Below are positions 13,801 to 28,122 of a stretch of DNA of 64,000 bases, piece by piece. Source of the DNA: Anastatus disparis (Eukaryota > Arthropoda > Insecta > Hymenoptera > Eupelmidae); NCBI GenBank assembly GCA_017163975.1, contig JAFFSR010000281.1, positions 1,302,001-1,366,000 of the forward strand. Direction: 5' to 3'. Below the pieces are notes generated by a model. It was not told where the DNA came from. It saw nothing but the letters and a program-made list of their open reading frames with translations, and made no database searches. The translations under genes and the position numbers were made by a program. Each line of letters starts with the position of its first letter. The stretch's first letter is position 1.

Positions 13801-15671
13801 TAATGAAAAATATCTGTTAAAGCGGTGATTAAAAGTTTTTAATGTTATTATCTCATCGATCGGCAACATCAACATAATTTTGTAATTTTTGCCTAAAGCT
13901 GTGAAAATTTATTCACTTTGGCGTTATATTTATTTTTCATCTCATATATTATAGTCGATTATAATTTATTATTCGATTGTAATTTTTAAATTTTTAAAAT
14001 TGCAAATGAAAGATATGGATGAAAAAAATTTTTTTTAATGATTGAATTGCCAAAAAATCATTGACGTTTGTTTCGAACGATATCAAAACATCGAAAATGG
14101 TGTAAGCATTTCTATTCTGGAATTGCGTGGAACAAAGCTTTTACTTCATTTTACTTTATCGGTTTTCACAACCATGCTTTTTTTTATAAAAATTGAAAAT
14201 TGTGGTTAACAAATGTTTCATTCAGATCTATAGATTAAATTTTTCTATAGATTTTACAACACAGAAATATTTAATTGACTAGTCTATGATTTTTAAACAG
14301 TTATTGCAAAACTCTTTAATCTTTTCACCAAAACATGAAAAATATATATGGAATTTAAACGTCTATTCAGTAACACATAAAAAGTACTATTACTCTTTTA
14401 TTTAATTTTTTTTTTATATTTACATGAAAATATTGCAAATAAATCATTTTAACAGTCTTAATTATTTTATAAATCAATAACAGAACAAAAATTTAACGAT
14501 TCACTAAACTAAATTCCCTTGACCACATAACACTACATTTTTAACAATCACAAGAATCCACGGTTACGATTTGCCCTTCGTCAAGAAGATGCATTACTGA
14601 ATAATGAATAAGTTTAAATCCTTGAACACCTATAACTTTCAATCTTGGGATCAACTATACATCTGATTCGAGATTATCTCTTGGTGCCATTTTAGAGGTA
14701 TTAACCATGTGATAAATCATTTACGTATATGATCTTTTTTAATAAGATGCTCATTTATACAATAGTCCAATGTTTAATTCTTCCAATAATCACATATTAA
14801 ATTTTTGCTCTTATCTATTTAAATGCTTTTATATTAATTAATTTTTTGGTTATTCACGTTTTACCAATAAGTGTTATTATATTTTAAAAATGAGAAAAAT
14901 ACTTAGAATTTATTAGAAACTGGTCGTCTATTAAATCGAGACTATGTATTCATTTTCATTTTTCTGTCATTTAAAAATACTCCAATAAAAATGAGAAAAC
15001 CGAAAAAATTCTCCAATATGATCATGTAGCTTCGAAATTACAGCAAAAGAAGCGTCAAAGAATTTTTACCGTCAACTGTACAATATGATGTAATTAACTT
15101 TTTTGTTCAATACGGAACACAATATTACAGGATTAATTTTTAAAGGTGTTGAAAACATGATGATTTTAAAGGATATAAATGCTCCTATACTGATCATTAA
15201 ATTACTATCATTTTTTTTTATCAATTAACAGATTTTTTTAATGTCAAAATAATATTTATAACATTTTATTAATTTTATAGTTACTCAAGAAATATTTAGC
15301 GAAAATACTTTTTCATTTTAATTTCCATAGTTCTGGTTGTTACACGATCATAAACACTTTCTCGTCATAATTTTATTAAAAATTAAATTTTATAATTTCA
15401 TTTCTTTCTTACAATTAAAAATTATTTTATTTCAATCAAAAAATTTATTTTAATCCTTTATCAATTTAAAAGTACAGATAAACAATTTAGTTTTTCAAAA
15501 TCAAAAGCAATTAACCTGTGGATTAGTCTTTTCAACAAATTCATTAAGGAAATGTAAAATATCGATATAACAGTTTTCCAAATTTTTAATAAGAAATTAA
15601 AAAATTAAGAAATTTAATTAACAAATTTTTTTAAATATCTCCACATTATATCCTTTTATTTTAATTAATAA

Positions 15672-15840
15672 GTAGAGCGATGGATTCATAATCTTGAAGT
15701 TCTGAGTTCGAATCCCGCTCTCGGCAGCTGATTGATAAAAGCACCACTGTACGTTACATGTGCTGAAGTTCACAAACACACTGATGACTTCCGTCGTTAA
15801 TTAGCATCGTAATGATAGCTGAAATACAGCGACGTTAAAA
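15672..15840 (+). mobile_element. tRNA-derived SINE, copy 2 (5' eroded)
   Basis: The B-box-like GAGTTCGAATCCC and the body shared with the other copies (AGCACCACTGTA, ACACACTGATGAC, TACAGCGACGTTAAA) are clear. The A-box region is diverged or truncated, as the similarity begins at TAGAGCGATGG. Confidence 0.75.
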
Positions 15841-18156
15841 TTCCAGTAAAAAACATAAATATTATGATGATATAATCTTTGTTTGAGGTATGAAAACTTG
15901 ATCGGTATTCAGTATAAATAATTATAATCGATTATATTTTATTTGTTATTTATTCGAATTCATTTTAACAAACAAAAATGAATAAAAATATTGAAAAATC
16001 CATGAGTATTAAAATAAAAAGGCGTTTTATAAAAAAAAGTCAATAAAATATTCCTTTAAAAATTTTCGTATAATAATTTATGTAATAACTTATTTTTAGT
16101 TCATTAAAATAACTATAAAAATATTAACTTTATTTTTTCACATTTATTAAATGAATGTTGTGTTTAATACTTTATAATAAATAAACATTCATTATTATAA
16201 TCACAAAAACAAACATTGGCTCTTTATTTTTAATTACAAGATATACTTACATATTTATTATTCATAGAATCACGTAAAATTATTATTAAAAAATCTGAAT
16301 TTTAAACAAGTATCGTGACAAAGGCAGAGGCGTCATCTTAATAGATATTATCATAATTAAAGCTCGTATATGGCAAATTGCAGACAAAGCTGCTTTCCTA
16401 GAATGTAATCAATAATAATTTTATAGAACAGTTAACATATTTTTCAAAAAAAAAAAAAACTAAAAAATGGAAATATTAATGATATGAATTATACAATTAC
16501 TTTAACAAAATCACTTTTTTGTTCAAAGTCTACACAATCTCCAAACATCGATTAAGACTTTCTAAATAAAAAAAGAAGATTACAATGTAAATCTTTTAAT
16601 AGAATCAACGAACTTTAATATAAACAAAAAGAAAAGATATGAGAAAAAATAAATGAAAACAGCAGTTATAAATACAAGCAAAGCTCGTCACGGTCCTAAA
16701 ATTCCTACATTACCATCCATAATAACAATAATGAACCAACAACAAAGTCTCATTAATATGACAGTTCGAGATATAACATATATACGTCAAGAAAAGCTCA
16801 ATCAATCTCACTCTATAACACAAAACGTATACACTCACACATACACGTACACATATATCATCTTTCCCAAAAGTATCTTACGTATTATCTTTTCCCAAAG
16901 ACAAACAAACATATAGCAAAAGTTTTAATCGAAAGGACGTTATAAAAGAGGACTTAATATAAGTTTCAAGAATAATACATCCTACTTTAGATACTACGCT
17001 GATATTGTACAAAAGACAAATAAGGTGTATAAGCCTAACTTTTAATCGCGTAATGGTAAACAGTAAAAAAAAGAGAAGAAAATTTACCATCGTTAAAGAA
17101 AAGAAAAGAAACGAAATGAAAATAAGAGAAAAAAAAGAAAGAATAAATCTAATGGTTGACTTTTTGTGTTATAAGTTAGGGTGTGTACTATACAAAAATG
17201 GTGCAGTGATTTATGCCTTCCATCAGTAAAAAAAAAAGAAAAGGATCCTTTTTCTTTCTTCCTACAACGTCTCTCCGTATATGAATTGCACAACTATTTT
17301 ATTTTTCTTTCTCCTACCTCTTATACTTTTATTCTTGAAAATTGATTGCCATAACCTCCTTTGACAATTTAACCGCGATTTTATTTTAAATCCCTCGCAC
17401 CCCCTCGTTTCTTTTTCTCTCTTCTCTTCTCTTTTTTTTTCATAATGCGTGTACGTAATATTTTTTTTCTTCTACGTATGTATACATTAAGGGAAGATTC
17501 AGAAACACTTTGCAGCTGAAGCTTTTCCTACTACTCGTTTCTTTTATTCCTTCTTCTCCTTCTTTTTCAAAGATGATTAACGATGCCGTTTGTAGGCTAC
17601 GAGAATTATGTGGAAATAGCCTAAGCTATGCATGAGGGAAGGATGTACATATATATGCACATACACGATTGAAGAATATGTGATGAGTTATGAATATTTC
17701 GAGTAGGTTATATCCATTTTTAATTTATTTTTTTTTACGGATATTATTAAATCTTTTTTTGATTGATTTATTGAAGAAAAAAAACAATAATTTTCAAATT
17801 CAAATTATGTATAATAATTTATAATTATATATAAATCTATAGATTTGTCAAAAATAGAACGAATAGTGTGAATTGAAGATCGAGTTCCATATGAAATATG
17901 TTCTAGTGTGTCATGTGGGCGGGGCCAGTAGAATGTTTTTTTCCACCTTAGTAAATACTTTTGGCCCTTAAAAATTCGTATGTACATTTTGATCATTAAA
18001 AAAACTAATAATAGATACGCATTACGATTTCGAAAATTCGTATAATTAGATAAGGATATTTACATATGATAGAATTTCAAAATACAGATTCATAAATTTA
18101 AAAGTACATTGTTTTGAATGTTACTTTATTGGTCCTTAGAATATTTTATAGATCAT

Positions 18157-18350
18157 CAGTGGCTCATTCGGTAGAGCGATGGATTCGTATTCTCGAGGTT
18201 CCGAGTTCGAATCCTGCTCTCGGCGGCTGATTAATACAAGTACCACTGTATGTTACATGTGCTGAAGTTCACAAACACACCGACGATCTCCGTCGCTAAT
18301 TATGATTGCAGTAACAGCATAAATACAGCGACGTTAAATAAATAAAAAAA
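18157..18350 (+). mobile_element. tRNA-derived SINE, copy 3 (best preserved)
   Basis: It has a complete A-box-like TGGCTCATTCGG and a B-box-like GAGTTCGAATCC. The shared body and a TTAAATAAATAAA tail follow. D-stem GCTC/GAGC pairing is intact. This copy is the best query for finding the family elsewhere. Confidence 0.85.
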
Positions 18351-19637
18351 AGAATATCTCATGATAAATAATTTGATTTATTGGAAACAGATTTAAATTT
18401 TTAAATAATTAAACACTACTTTACAGATATTCTAATTTTACATTAAACATCCGTAATGATATTGAATTTACAACAATGCTGAATTACACGTAGTCAATAA
18501 AGATATTTAATTTTAACAGTGTATCTCTCAGAGTTATTACACCTAAAAATAATCTATGCTTCACTGTCCAAACTTTTTTGCTTCGCGTTAAAATTTAATA
18601 TTTTTAATTTAAATAAGTCAATATGCATTAGAATTTTTAAAAGACGAAAGTTATTAACCAGGCAAAAAAAAACATTTCAATAACAATACCTCAACCTTTT
18701 ACGTTTACATAAATAATGAATTTAAAATTATATAAAATTATGTATATTCTGCGTTCTATGATAATATCTGAAATAATAATGGTAATGTTGTTGAATATGG
18801 TTTATTATCAAAACGAATAAATATGATAGTCAACATTATTCTAGCACTAGATTTTCAGCTATCCTAACTCTTGCGCATATATTCAACAAACTTTGAAACT
18901 TTAGCCTCCAGTTCACATTATAATCGTGTAAACATACACCGTTATTAGAAATTTTGGAGATTTTTATTTTTTTTTTTTCAACAAAAATTTGTAATTATAA
19001 TTTTAGGTATAATAATTACAATTAATTTAACGGTGAATGCACGCGTACACTTTGTAAATATCTCTGTTATTAATTACAAAAAGATGTTTTTTTTTAATTT
19101 TATGGTGATGTAATTACTTCATTATTTTTACAAATATCAAATACAAATATCAAACAAACTTTCATCACACGTAAATCGAAATTGTTTAATTTCGATAAAA
19201 TTATTTACTATTTTTCAAATGCAATCGTACACATTTTAATCCCCGCAGTAATATTTTATTTTAATTAAACTAATGGATTTATTTAATGAATTTAATGAAA
19301 ATTATATTATATCACTTTAAAAAAAGTAATTTTTTTCATTCACATAAGAACCATTAAGATAATACTTTAATTACATGAAGTTTTAATCAAAGTATTTACT
19401 TTTTACTTTAATCTAACTTCAAAGTTGAAATTAATATAAGGTAAAAATACCATGATGGAACGTTTTTATAAAGGAAATTTAATATTCTTATGAAAAAATA
19501 GTATTAAAAGAGTAGATATTACAAATATTTTTACATCTTTGATGGAGCAAGTTCTCCTTTATGCAAATGACTGCTTTGAAACTGAAATTTATTAATTATA
19601 TTAATGAAAATAAAAATTATCTTATCTATGATAACAT

Positions 19638-19679
19638 AATAAAAATTATATTATCGTATACGATAATATAATTTTTATT
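19638..19679. repeat. Perfect 42-bp palindrome
   Basis: Two 21-bp arms meet at GTA/TAC with no spacer and no mismatch. All but a few bases are A or T. It may be a small cruciform-prone site or the remains of a foldback element; no function is visible. Confidence 0.8.
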
Positions 19680-21082
19680 TTCTTGATGTTTAGATGATTA
19701 ATCTATGTCCCTATTATGAACCATAATAAAACATAATTTAATTTATAACTAAACATAACGTACAAATTGCAACGATGATTGTTTATTTCATTTAATAATT
19801 ATTAGTAAAAATAATATAAATGTATATGATTAGTGTAAAGCACGTATAAATATATCAATAGCACGTATAGATATAGCCAGACTCAACATTTTAAAAAATA
19901 AATGAGTATAGAATGTGGACAAAACTTAAATTTCGCATAATAAATATTATATTTTACGTCTTAACGATTTAGGCCAAATAGTTTAAGTAATGATTCTGAC
20001 TCTATTGTACTTTTTTAAATATTTTTTTAAAATAAAATTTTAATTTTAAGGAATAAAAATCTTAATATTCAAAATTTATGTATAATTTTTGTTTTTATTA
20101 ATGCAAGCTTTAACCATACTTCAAAAATGCATTTTTATCTATTGTTTTGTAAACCATTAACACCCATACCTAGCAATAAAACAATAGCGTTGAAACCATA
20201 TAGAGATGACTCATGACCAATTTTTGTTTTATTTTTTCAGACCAATCGTTTTAAGATTTTCAAATTTTTTAAATTTTTTATAACTATTGGATAATAGATG
20301 GTTCCGCTATGAGATGCATTAATAAAATAATTACTTTAATCTAATTCGCTAAATTTTTATGAAATTTATAATTTATTATTAAATAAATTTGAAAAAAAGG
20401 AAATTTAAATAAACACATATTTTTTTGCATGAAATTAAAGAATTAATTTTAAAAATTTGCCAAATTCATTAATAATACTTTTGAGATATTAAATGTTTGA
20501 TTGAAATTATACTTTTTATTTTATACAATTTAAAATTAATTATTTTAATATCACCAATTATGTTAAATAAAAATATTAAATTTATCATTATGCATAAGAT
20601 TTTAAAAAATTTTTATTAAATTGACAAACTTTTTAAATATGTTTATATAAGCATAAAATATACCGATTGAGCATATGTTTCGCGCCTCTTTTTAAATACT
20701 TAATCGATGTAACAGTATAGTCAATCAGCTGGTATTTTAACAACACACATACGTGTTACTGGAAGTTTTGATTACGTTGCATGTGTAAAATGTATTTTAT
20801 GAAGTTTACACTTTGTTTAATGTAATAATAACCGAAAAGTTTGAATATGATCGATCATGATTTTAAATTACAGTGTGTAACTTTATTTAACGTAATTATG
20901 CTGTATAATATACATTCCATAAAAAGCTGAAATTTGCTAGTAGCAGAAAGGTATGATATTATTGCAAGTCATATATTATAAACGCATGTAACATTGAAAA
21001 ATTGCAATAAAAATTTCTTTTATTGATTCATAGAGCGCTTCGAAAATAACTTTTATAGAAATTAGAACAGCATAAAGAAAAG

Positions 21083-23440
21083 ATGGCTGGTAACTTGAAG
21101 CATTGCATTATACTTTTACAAGACAATGATGAAAACATAAAAATAGAAGCTCAGAAGATACTTTTGAAACTTTGCAATAGCATATTAACTAATCCTGAAG
21201 AATTGCATTACAGGAAAATAAATATATCAAATGATATTGTATCCAATAAACTTTTGCCTGCTATAGGTGCAATCGAGTGCCTTTTCGAAGCTGGTTTTGT
21301 TGAGGTATTAAAAATTATTTATTTATATAAATGTTACCACTGATATATACTAGAATATAGCACTTGTAACAATAATAATATTTTTATATTATTTATGTAT
21401 ATTTTACTTTACTAGAGTGATGACGGATTCATGTTACCAATAAATGCCTCATTAAGTGGAGTTCAAGAATTACGTAGTCTTTTAATTAATTCATTACACC
21501 AAGAAAGTCATCAGCCCTTACAAACAGGGAGAAATACACAAAAAGTGTCAACTCCAGTTAAAAAAGTTACTAATGAACGAAAATACGTATCGAAAAGTTT
21601 TTTGGAAGAACTAGAAATTAATTTTCGGAATATCCAAAGATATGAAAACAAGAATTTACAAGATAAAGTTAAATTGATATTACCTCTTGAAAAGTTACAA
21701 TTCTCTGCCATGAAGGATTTGCGAGAAATACAAAGGTGAATGCAAGAAAGCTTTATAATTTTACTTATAGAATAATTTTTGATGATTGTAAATTAATTTT
21801 TATCTTTTTTTTATAGAGACATGAAAATCAAAAATATAAAAAATGACACAGTGATTGAAGATTTAATATTGAGCGAATTGTTATATTGGTTTAAATTTAA
21901 ATTTTTTAAATGGGTCGATAGCCCTGCATGTAATACTTGCATGAATGAATGCACTTATGATAGATCTATAGATAGCACTAATCCTCAAATATCTAGAATT
22001 GAAATTCATAAGTATGAAATTCAAGTAACTTTATTATTAATTTTTCTTTTTAATGTAAAGATTTTTAAATTAAATATTTTACATTTTAGGTGTAAACATT
22101 GTGGAAATGAGAACCAATTTCCTCGATACACTGATCCAGAATGTTTATTATACACACGGAAAGGTAGATGTGGAGAATGGGCTAATTGTTTTACACTTAT
22201 ATGTCGAACTGTAGGATTTGATGCTCGAATAGTTTATGATAAAACAGATCATGTTTGGACTGAGGTTTGTTTTGTATATATCAATATAAAATAAAAACAT
22301 AAATAATTATGATAATTATAACATAAAATTTTAGGTTTGGTCAGATGCTCACAATCGATGGATTCATGCAGATGCTTGTGAAAATGTAATGGATCGACCA
22401 TTATTATATGAAAAAGGTTGGGGTAAAAAATTATCATACATTATTGCTATTTCCAGAGATGGAATACAAGATGTAACTTGGCGTTATACTCGAAAATTCG
22501 ATGATGTTATGAAACGTAGAAAATTTTGCTCTGAAGAGCAATTAGCTTTATTTATTAATAGATTGAATACAACACACCGATATAGCGATGGTTACAGTGC
22601 CGCGAGAAGAAAATTCGTTATAAAGCGAGATGCACTGGAACTTGCTGAAATGTTACTTGCACCATTCGGCCACATGAAACCAAGTGAATTAGGAGAAAAG
22701 GAATCAGATTATAGTGGTAGAACATCTGGATCTTTAGCTTGGAGAACTTCTCGAGGCGAAGGAGGCGTAAGTTAAAATAAATTTTTAATAGACTTATCTT
22801 TCAATTCACAAATGATAATACATATAATTTACAAATTTTCTAGAATTCAAAATATGCGCCAGTCCAGTGGATAATTCATTCGGGAATTACAAATTTTGAA
22901 TTGTGTTACTCCATTTTAACTGATACATACATAATAAAAAATATCACAAATAATAAAATTTTAAAAACAAAACCAAAGTGGCAAAATGGTATTGAATTTA
23001 TGGAAGGTGGAGTTTTTAGAAAGGAGGAACAAGATTGGCAAATGGTTTATTTAGCAAGATCACCTGGATCAAAAACTGGTAAAATAACTTGGACTTTTGT
23101 TGTTGAAGATAGTGCAAATATGTTTGTGGACTCTATAAAGATAGAAGCAAAAACAGCTACTTTTAATGGTGCCAGTGTAAAATGGGAAATAGAAGGGATT
23201 GTTTGTTCAGATGATAAAACAAAAAATGAAAATAAAGTTATATTAACTTCTGACTGTGAAAACTTTGAAACAAAAGACTTAAAAGGTGCGATTAAGATTA
23301 GTGTAAGCGTTACACTTTCTGGAGGTGAAGGAGATACAGCATGGCAACACGCACAGTTGTTTAGACAAAGTTTAAAAGAAAACGCAGAAGAATTTTCTAT
23401 GATAATAAAAATAGACTTGGCAAACAAATTTTTAACATAA
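21083..23440 (+). CDS. Pngl: Peptide-N(4)-(N-acetyl-beta-glucosaminyl)asparagine amidase (cytosolic N-glycanase)
   Basis: This enzyme removes N-glycans from misfolded glycoproteins exported from the ER, ahead of proteasomal degradation. Six exons join in frame: 21083-21304, 21416-21735, 21817-22011, 22090-22264, 22335-22766 and 22844-23440, giving 646 residues, a normal length. A PUB-like helical domain fills the N terminus. The transglutaminase-like core has two zinc CxxC pairs (Cys219/222 and Cys247/250). Its catalytic triad Cys273 (in RCGEWANC), His300 (in TDHVWTEV) and Asp317 (in HADACE) has the same spacing as human NGLY1. The last exon is the PAW mannose-binding domain. At the third junction the donor GTATGA at 22012 is chosen because the later GTAACT would lead into a stop. 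The gene converges with the JAK gene 83 bp downstream. AATAAA occurs at 23477-23482. The triad argues for an active enzyme. Confidence 0.95.
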
Positions 23441-23523
23441 AAATGTTGTATACTTTATTATAAGATATAAAAACAAAATAAAAGTAAAAATTTTTGTAAT
23501 CAAAAAGTAAAACCATAATAACA
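23441..23523. promoter_or_regulatory. Shared convergent 3' region with two poly(A) signals
   Basis: Only 83 bp separate the stop codons of the N-glycanase and JAK genes. AATAAA for the plus strand lies at 23477-23482. An AATAAA on the minus strand lies at 23454-23459, beyond the plus-strand signal. The two mRNAs should therefore overlap antisense in their 3' UTRs. Confidence 0.6.
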
Positions 23524-26500
23524 TTAATACTCATTATTAATTAAATCTCTAATATCTGTACAAAGTTGTGCAAAATCTGGTCTTTGATGGCTATTAATAT
23601 GCCAACAAGGATACATTATTTTAACATAAACTTCTTGTGGACATGTTACCGGGCAAGGTAAACGCGCGCCGTTTTCCAAAGCTTTTAACAATTCTGTACT
23701 GTCTTCTCCCTCTAAATTTTTAACACCTGGTTCTCCAATTTCACTCGCTTCCTTATTACCGAATTCAGGCAATTTTGGATCTTCACCAAAACTGAAAGTC
23801 TCATATAAAGTAACTCCAAATGACCAAACGTCTGAACGAGGTGAAAATTTTCCACTTCTTAAACTCTCTGGTGCATACCTGTAATTTTATAAATCATAAA
23901 TTTATTTGATCTAAAAGCACTTGAAAATGTTTCAATTTATAATCACCTTAAAAATGACACCATTAATTATTGTCATCTTTTATTTAATTTTGATTCATTA
24001 ACATTTAAATATTGATAAATAACGATTATAAATAGTGGTACCATATTTAAGGTAAATTAAACAAGTTAAATTTACCATTTGATGGGAAGATCTCTATTGG
24101 TCTGAAGTATGTAATAATCGTTTTTTCCTGTCACTTGTGCTAAACCAAAATCACTAATTTTGACTCGATTGTCATCAGCAACAAGAATATTCCTAGCAGC
24201 GAGATCTCGATGCACTATACTCTTGCGGCCAAGATAATCCATGCCAGTTGCAATATCAAGAGCAAATCCAAGTAGTCTTTTATGCGTAAGACTCTCGCGA
24301 TGAATAGCCAAATAACTTTGTAAGGAACCATGTTTTACAAATTCCATAACCAAACATACCTCAGGTTCGGAAATCACGCCCAAAATTTCAACAACATTTT
24401 GATGTTTTAAGGTCTAAAAGTTACATTATTTTATTAATACACTGTTACATGGTTTTATAATTATATTGCTTATTAATAAATTTTTATGTCAAATTTATAT
24501 TTACCTTCATAATATCAATCTCTCTTTCAAAATCTCGCAAATCTGCTTCTAAAGCTTGCATTTTTAATTTTTTTACTGCAACTTGTTGAGGTTCAACATC
24601 TTTACCACTACCTCTTTCCAAAGTACCAAGATAAACCTCTCCATAAAAACCTTGTCCAATCCTACCTTGTAAAATAACGTTACAGTCTGCGTCTAATTCA
24701 AAAATGCTTTGCATTTGACCTAATAAACCACCGTCATTGTCGTATCCGTTATCGCCAGGATTATCACAACCACCATTTGCCTTTGTCCACCAACCAAAAT
24801 AGGATGCAAGAACATCTTCGCTGTCATTAAATGGTGAAATACCACAAAAAGGAGTAAATACTGTAAATTATACAATATAAACAAATATGATTCACTTAAA
24901 TTATTTTTGTAATTAAGTAAATATAAATGATAAAATTATACAGAAATCTACATGTTACACTTACCATCAATAGCATCTTCTGAATCATCCCACGGTAAGC
25001 TTGTGCGATCTGTAAAAAGACTACTGGCTCTTGATTCGCAATCAGATGAATTTGGTTCAGTAATTTCACTTAAATCATCATCCACAAGTTCTAAATCGTT
25101 AGCCAGTTTTGGGAACGCTACGGAATATGCATGACCTCTTCTTGAATTAAAAACTTGATATTTAATTTTATAAATATCTCGCATTATAGCTTGTGGTTGT
25201 TTTCTTGGGGCTCCCATTTCACCCCAACATTCAGTCATAAGTTGATAAACTTCAGGTAAACAACCAGCTGGTATGGGTAAACGTTTTCCACTTGCATAAA
25301 ACTATTAAAAAATAAGCATATTATTTTTAAGAAAAATTATTTTATAATTTAATAAAATAATATTTTTAGTTTTATTCACCTTTTTTATTGTATCAGGATC
25401 ATTTTGCGAAGGTAAAACCGTACCTCTCGAAAAAATTTCCCAAAGAGTTGTGGCTACAGCCCACACATCAGCCTGTATACTTCGTCTTGCTAAATCAGGA
25501 TTAACATAGCATTCAGGAGGCAACCAATGTACGCTAGGATATTTAATAATAATTTAAGTAATATATCAATTTAATTTCAAATTAAAATATTAAAATAAAA
25601 ATTACTACTTACTCAGCTGGTTTGTAACTAAATATTCCAGGATCAGCTAACTTTACAATGAAACTATTATCAGTATGAGCGTGTACTAATAATTTTCGAC
25701 ATCGTATATTTCCATGAACTATACCGTTTTCTTCCTGCAAACATTTTATTTATAAATATACCATAAAACATATTGAAAAATTTAGTAATTTATTAAATAA
25801 TTATGGAATCTTACCAAATGCCATACAGCAGTAGCTAGACTTGCTGCAGCTTCAACCATGTCAACAGTCTTAATAAATTGCGGTGAATTATTACGTAAAT
25901 AAGCATCAAGAGGTCCTAATTTAACAAGCTCTAATAACATGCCTGCTGTTGGAGAAAGAGTAATGCCGTATAATCTATTTGAAACAAAAATATTTTTTTA
26001 ATTCATTTTAAATGATAGATTTATGTTTTGATAAATTAAAAATTTTAATTACATACCTTACTAATGCACTTGATCTTAATTGACCCCATTTTTGTGCTAA
26101 ATCTAGAAATTCTTTTCTAGGTTGCCCATCATCTTCTCTTAATAATTTAATAGCAGTCTCTAAACGTTTTCCTTTAGTGATTCTCCACATAGCTCTATAA
26201 AGAGTTGTAACTGGTCCTCCACAAGATGATGAATTAGCACGCGCTTGACTTTCTTTACTTTTTGGAAAAGGTTGGGCTTTGTAAACTTGCAACTCATGAG
26301 GTGTTATTAAACATGGTCTTGTTTCGAGAACTCCAGCAACAATCGCTTCATCAGCTGCAACATCACTACCCAATCCTTCTGGTGCACATATCAGTAGTGG
26401 CGATTTATCTGATTAAAAGTAGAACATATTAATTGTAAAATATATATATAACATTTTGGGATTCATTTAAACACACATATTAATTATGGAATTTAAATTG

Positions 26501-28122
26501 TTATTTAATAAGAATCATTAAAAAGTAGTTTACCATATTCTGAAGGAGGTATACACTCCTTAAGATATAATGAGTTTTCAGGATCTTGATGAGCAGCAAC
26601 TAATTGAGCAATAGACTTATACCTTTGCATGGAATCTGATAATGCAAAATCTTCAGGTCCAAGCTTTTCAATTCTTCTTGTTCGAGGTTTTGAGTCTTTT
26701 CCACAAGCATCTAAGTAAAATGCGTTATATTTAGATTCGCTCTCACGTAAAATAAATGTTCCTGGTCTATTTGCTCTCTTTTCTTCAAGTTTTGAATAAG
26801 AAAATTTTCCTCTAAAATATTAAAAAAATTATATTTATTTTAAAATATGTTAAAAGTTAAAAAATATAATAATAAAAGTTTCTTACCCTACTGGACCATG
26901 ACATCTCAGTCTGTGTAACCTTTCTAAACTTGGTGTAACAGCATCAACACAAATATTGAAAGTCCATTTTATAGATAAACGATAATATCCATCAAGAGCA
27001 GAAACAAATGACATCAATAGCGAATTTGAACTAAATTTGAGATATGATGGAATACCATTTTTTCTAGATATTTCAACAGTGTTATCTTGCCTAGAAATAT
27101 AGAACAAAAGTCATACAATAAATTTTTAAAAGAGGATAAAATAAAACAAAGTTTTGTATAAATTATGTTATTAATCACCTAATAGAAATGAAGCATAGGT
27201 CTTCAATTGTACATAACGATTTCCAATTATTATTATTATCATCTGTGTGACAATATGTTATTTCTGCTGCATTTATTCTTAATAATATACGAACAGGTGG
27301 ATTAGGTAAGCCTCTGTCCATAGAAGCTTTGTACTCTTCACATAAATAATTAGGAGACATGGATTCAAATTGGTTAAGATATTGTTCTTTAACAAATGAA
27401 ACATCGTGTCCGGATATTCTTGTCAAAGCTTTGTGAATAGGTTTTTTGATAAAAAACATATGCTGTTTAACACATTCTTTAGGAATATATTTTTTGTATT
27501 CTGATTCAACAACTTCACATGCAACATCTTTTTCTAACATAACTCTGTAAATATGAAAAATTAAAGTTAATTGATTATTTTCAATAATATACATAGGTAA
27601 ATAGTAAAGCAACATTAATATATTACCTGTACATATCACAGACACCCAATCCAATAAGTTCACGTTTATGTTTTTCATATACAATATCCGGAACTTTGTT
27701 TTCTAAAACATCACATCTCGCTTGTTGAAAATAATAATCATAAGCTTTTACATCTACTTGTTTTAACCTACGAAGACTAGATGGCTTAAATCTTAATCTA
27801 AAATCAATTTTATGCTTTTCTTTTCCATCAAATTTATATCCAGGATAATACCAGTTTTTTGTTGAATGATTTCTCAGTGCAAAAAGATGTCGTGCAACAG
27901 GTCCAATTCCAAATTGTCGACATATCTATAAAAATTAAACATGGGTTTTATAATTTTTTCTGTTTAAAAAATAATTAAATTATTATAAAGTAACTATTAA
28001 GATAAAATCTTAAATCTAACCTTAATACACAAGTCTTCAGCTGTCCATCCAGCAGCATAAGCAACATTAATTATTTTAACTTCTGAAGCTACATTGACAA
28101 TAGCTATTTTATCTTCTTCCAT
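23524..28122 (-). CDS. hop: JAK tyrosine kinase (Hopscotch type)
   Basis: This is the non-receptor kinase of the JAK/STAT pathway; it sits on cytokine-receptor tails and phosphorylates STAT. Thirteen exons join in frame: 28122-28021, 27925-27627, 27544-27179, 27090-26887, 26811-26534, 26408-26057, 25974-25815, 25734-25613, 25533-25380, 25301-24965, 24860-24505, 24413-24076 and 23878-23524, giving 1140 residues. In order it has a FERM domain, an SH2 domain with GTFILRES (the phosphotyrosine-binding Arg kept), a pseudokinase and a kinase. The pseudokinase has HGN in place of HRD and ADPG in place of DFG. The kinase has a GxGxxG loop at 860-865, Lys888, HRD with Asp980, DFG with Asp998 and tandem activation-loop tyrosines 1010-1011, so it should be active. 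The start ATG (MEEDKIAIV) begins the FERM domain directly. The gene is divergent from the copper chaperone. Confidence 0.94.

Larger units (their letters stand above)
1..21082. other. Gene-poor AT-rich stretch
   Basis: I see no coding exon here that resembles a known protein. The open frames are short, low in complexity and often lie inside inverted repeats or GA/CT runs. Apart from the repeats listed separately, the stretch holds poly-A/T runs, (GA)n, (CT)n and (TA)n tracts, and short GC-richer patches near 7.0-7.3 kb and 8.2-8.6 kb. It could be intergenic DNA or the intron or untranslated region of a gene whose coding exons lie outside the window. Confidence 0.6.
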
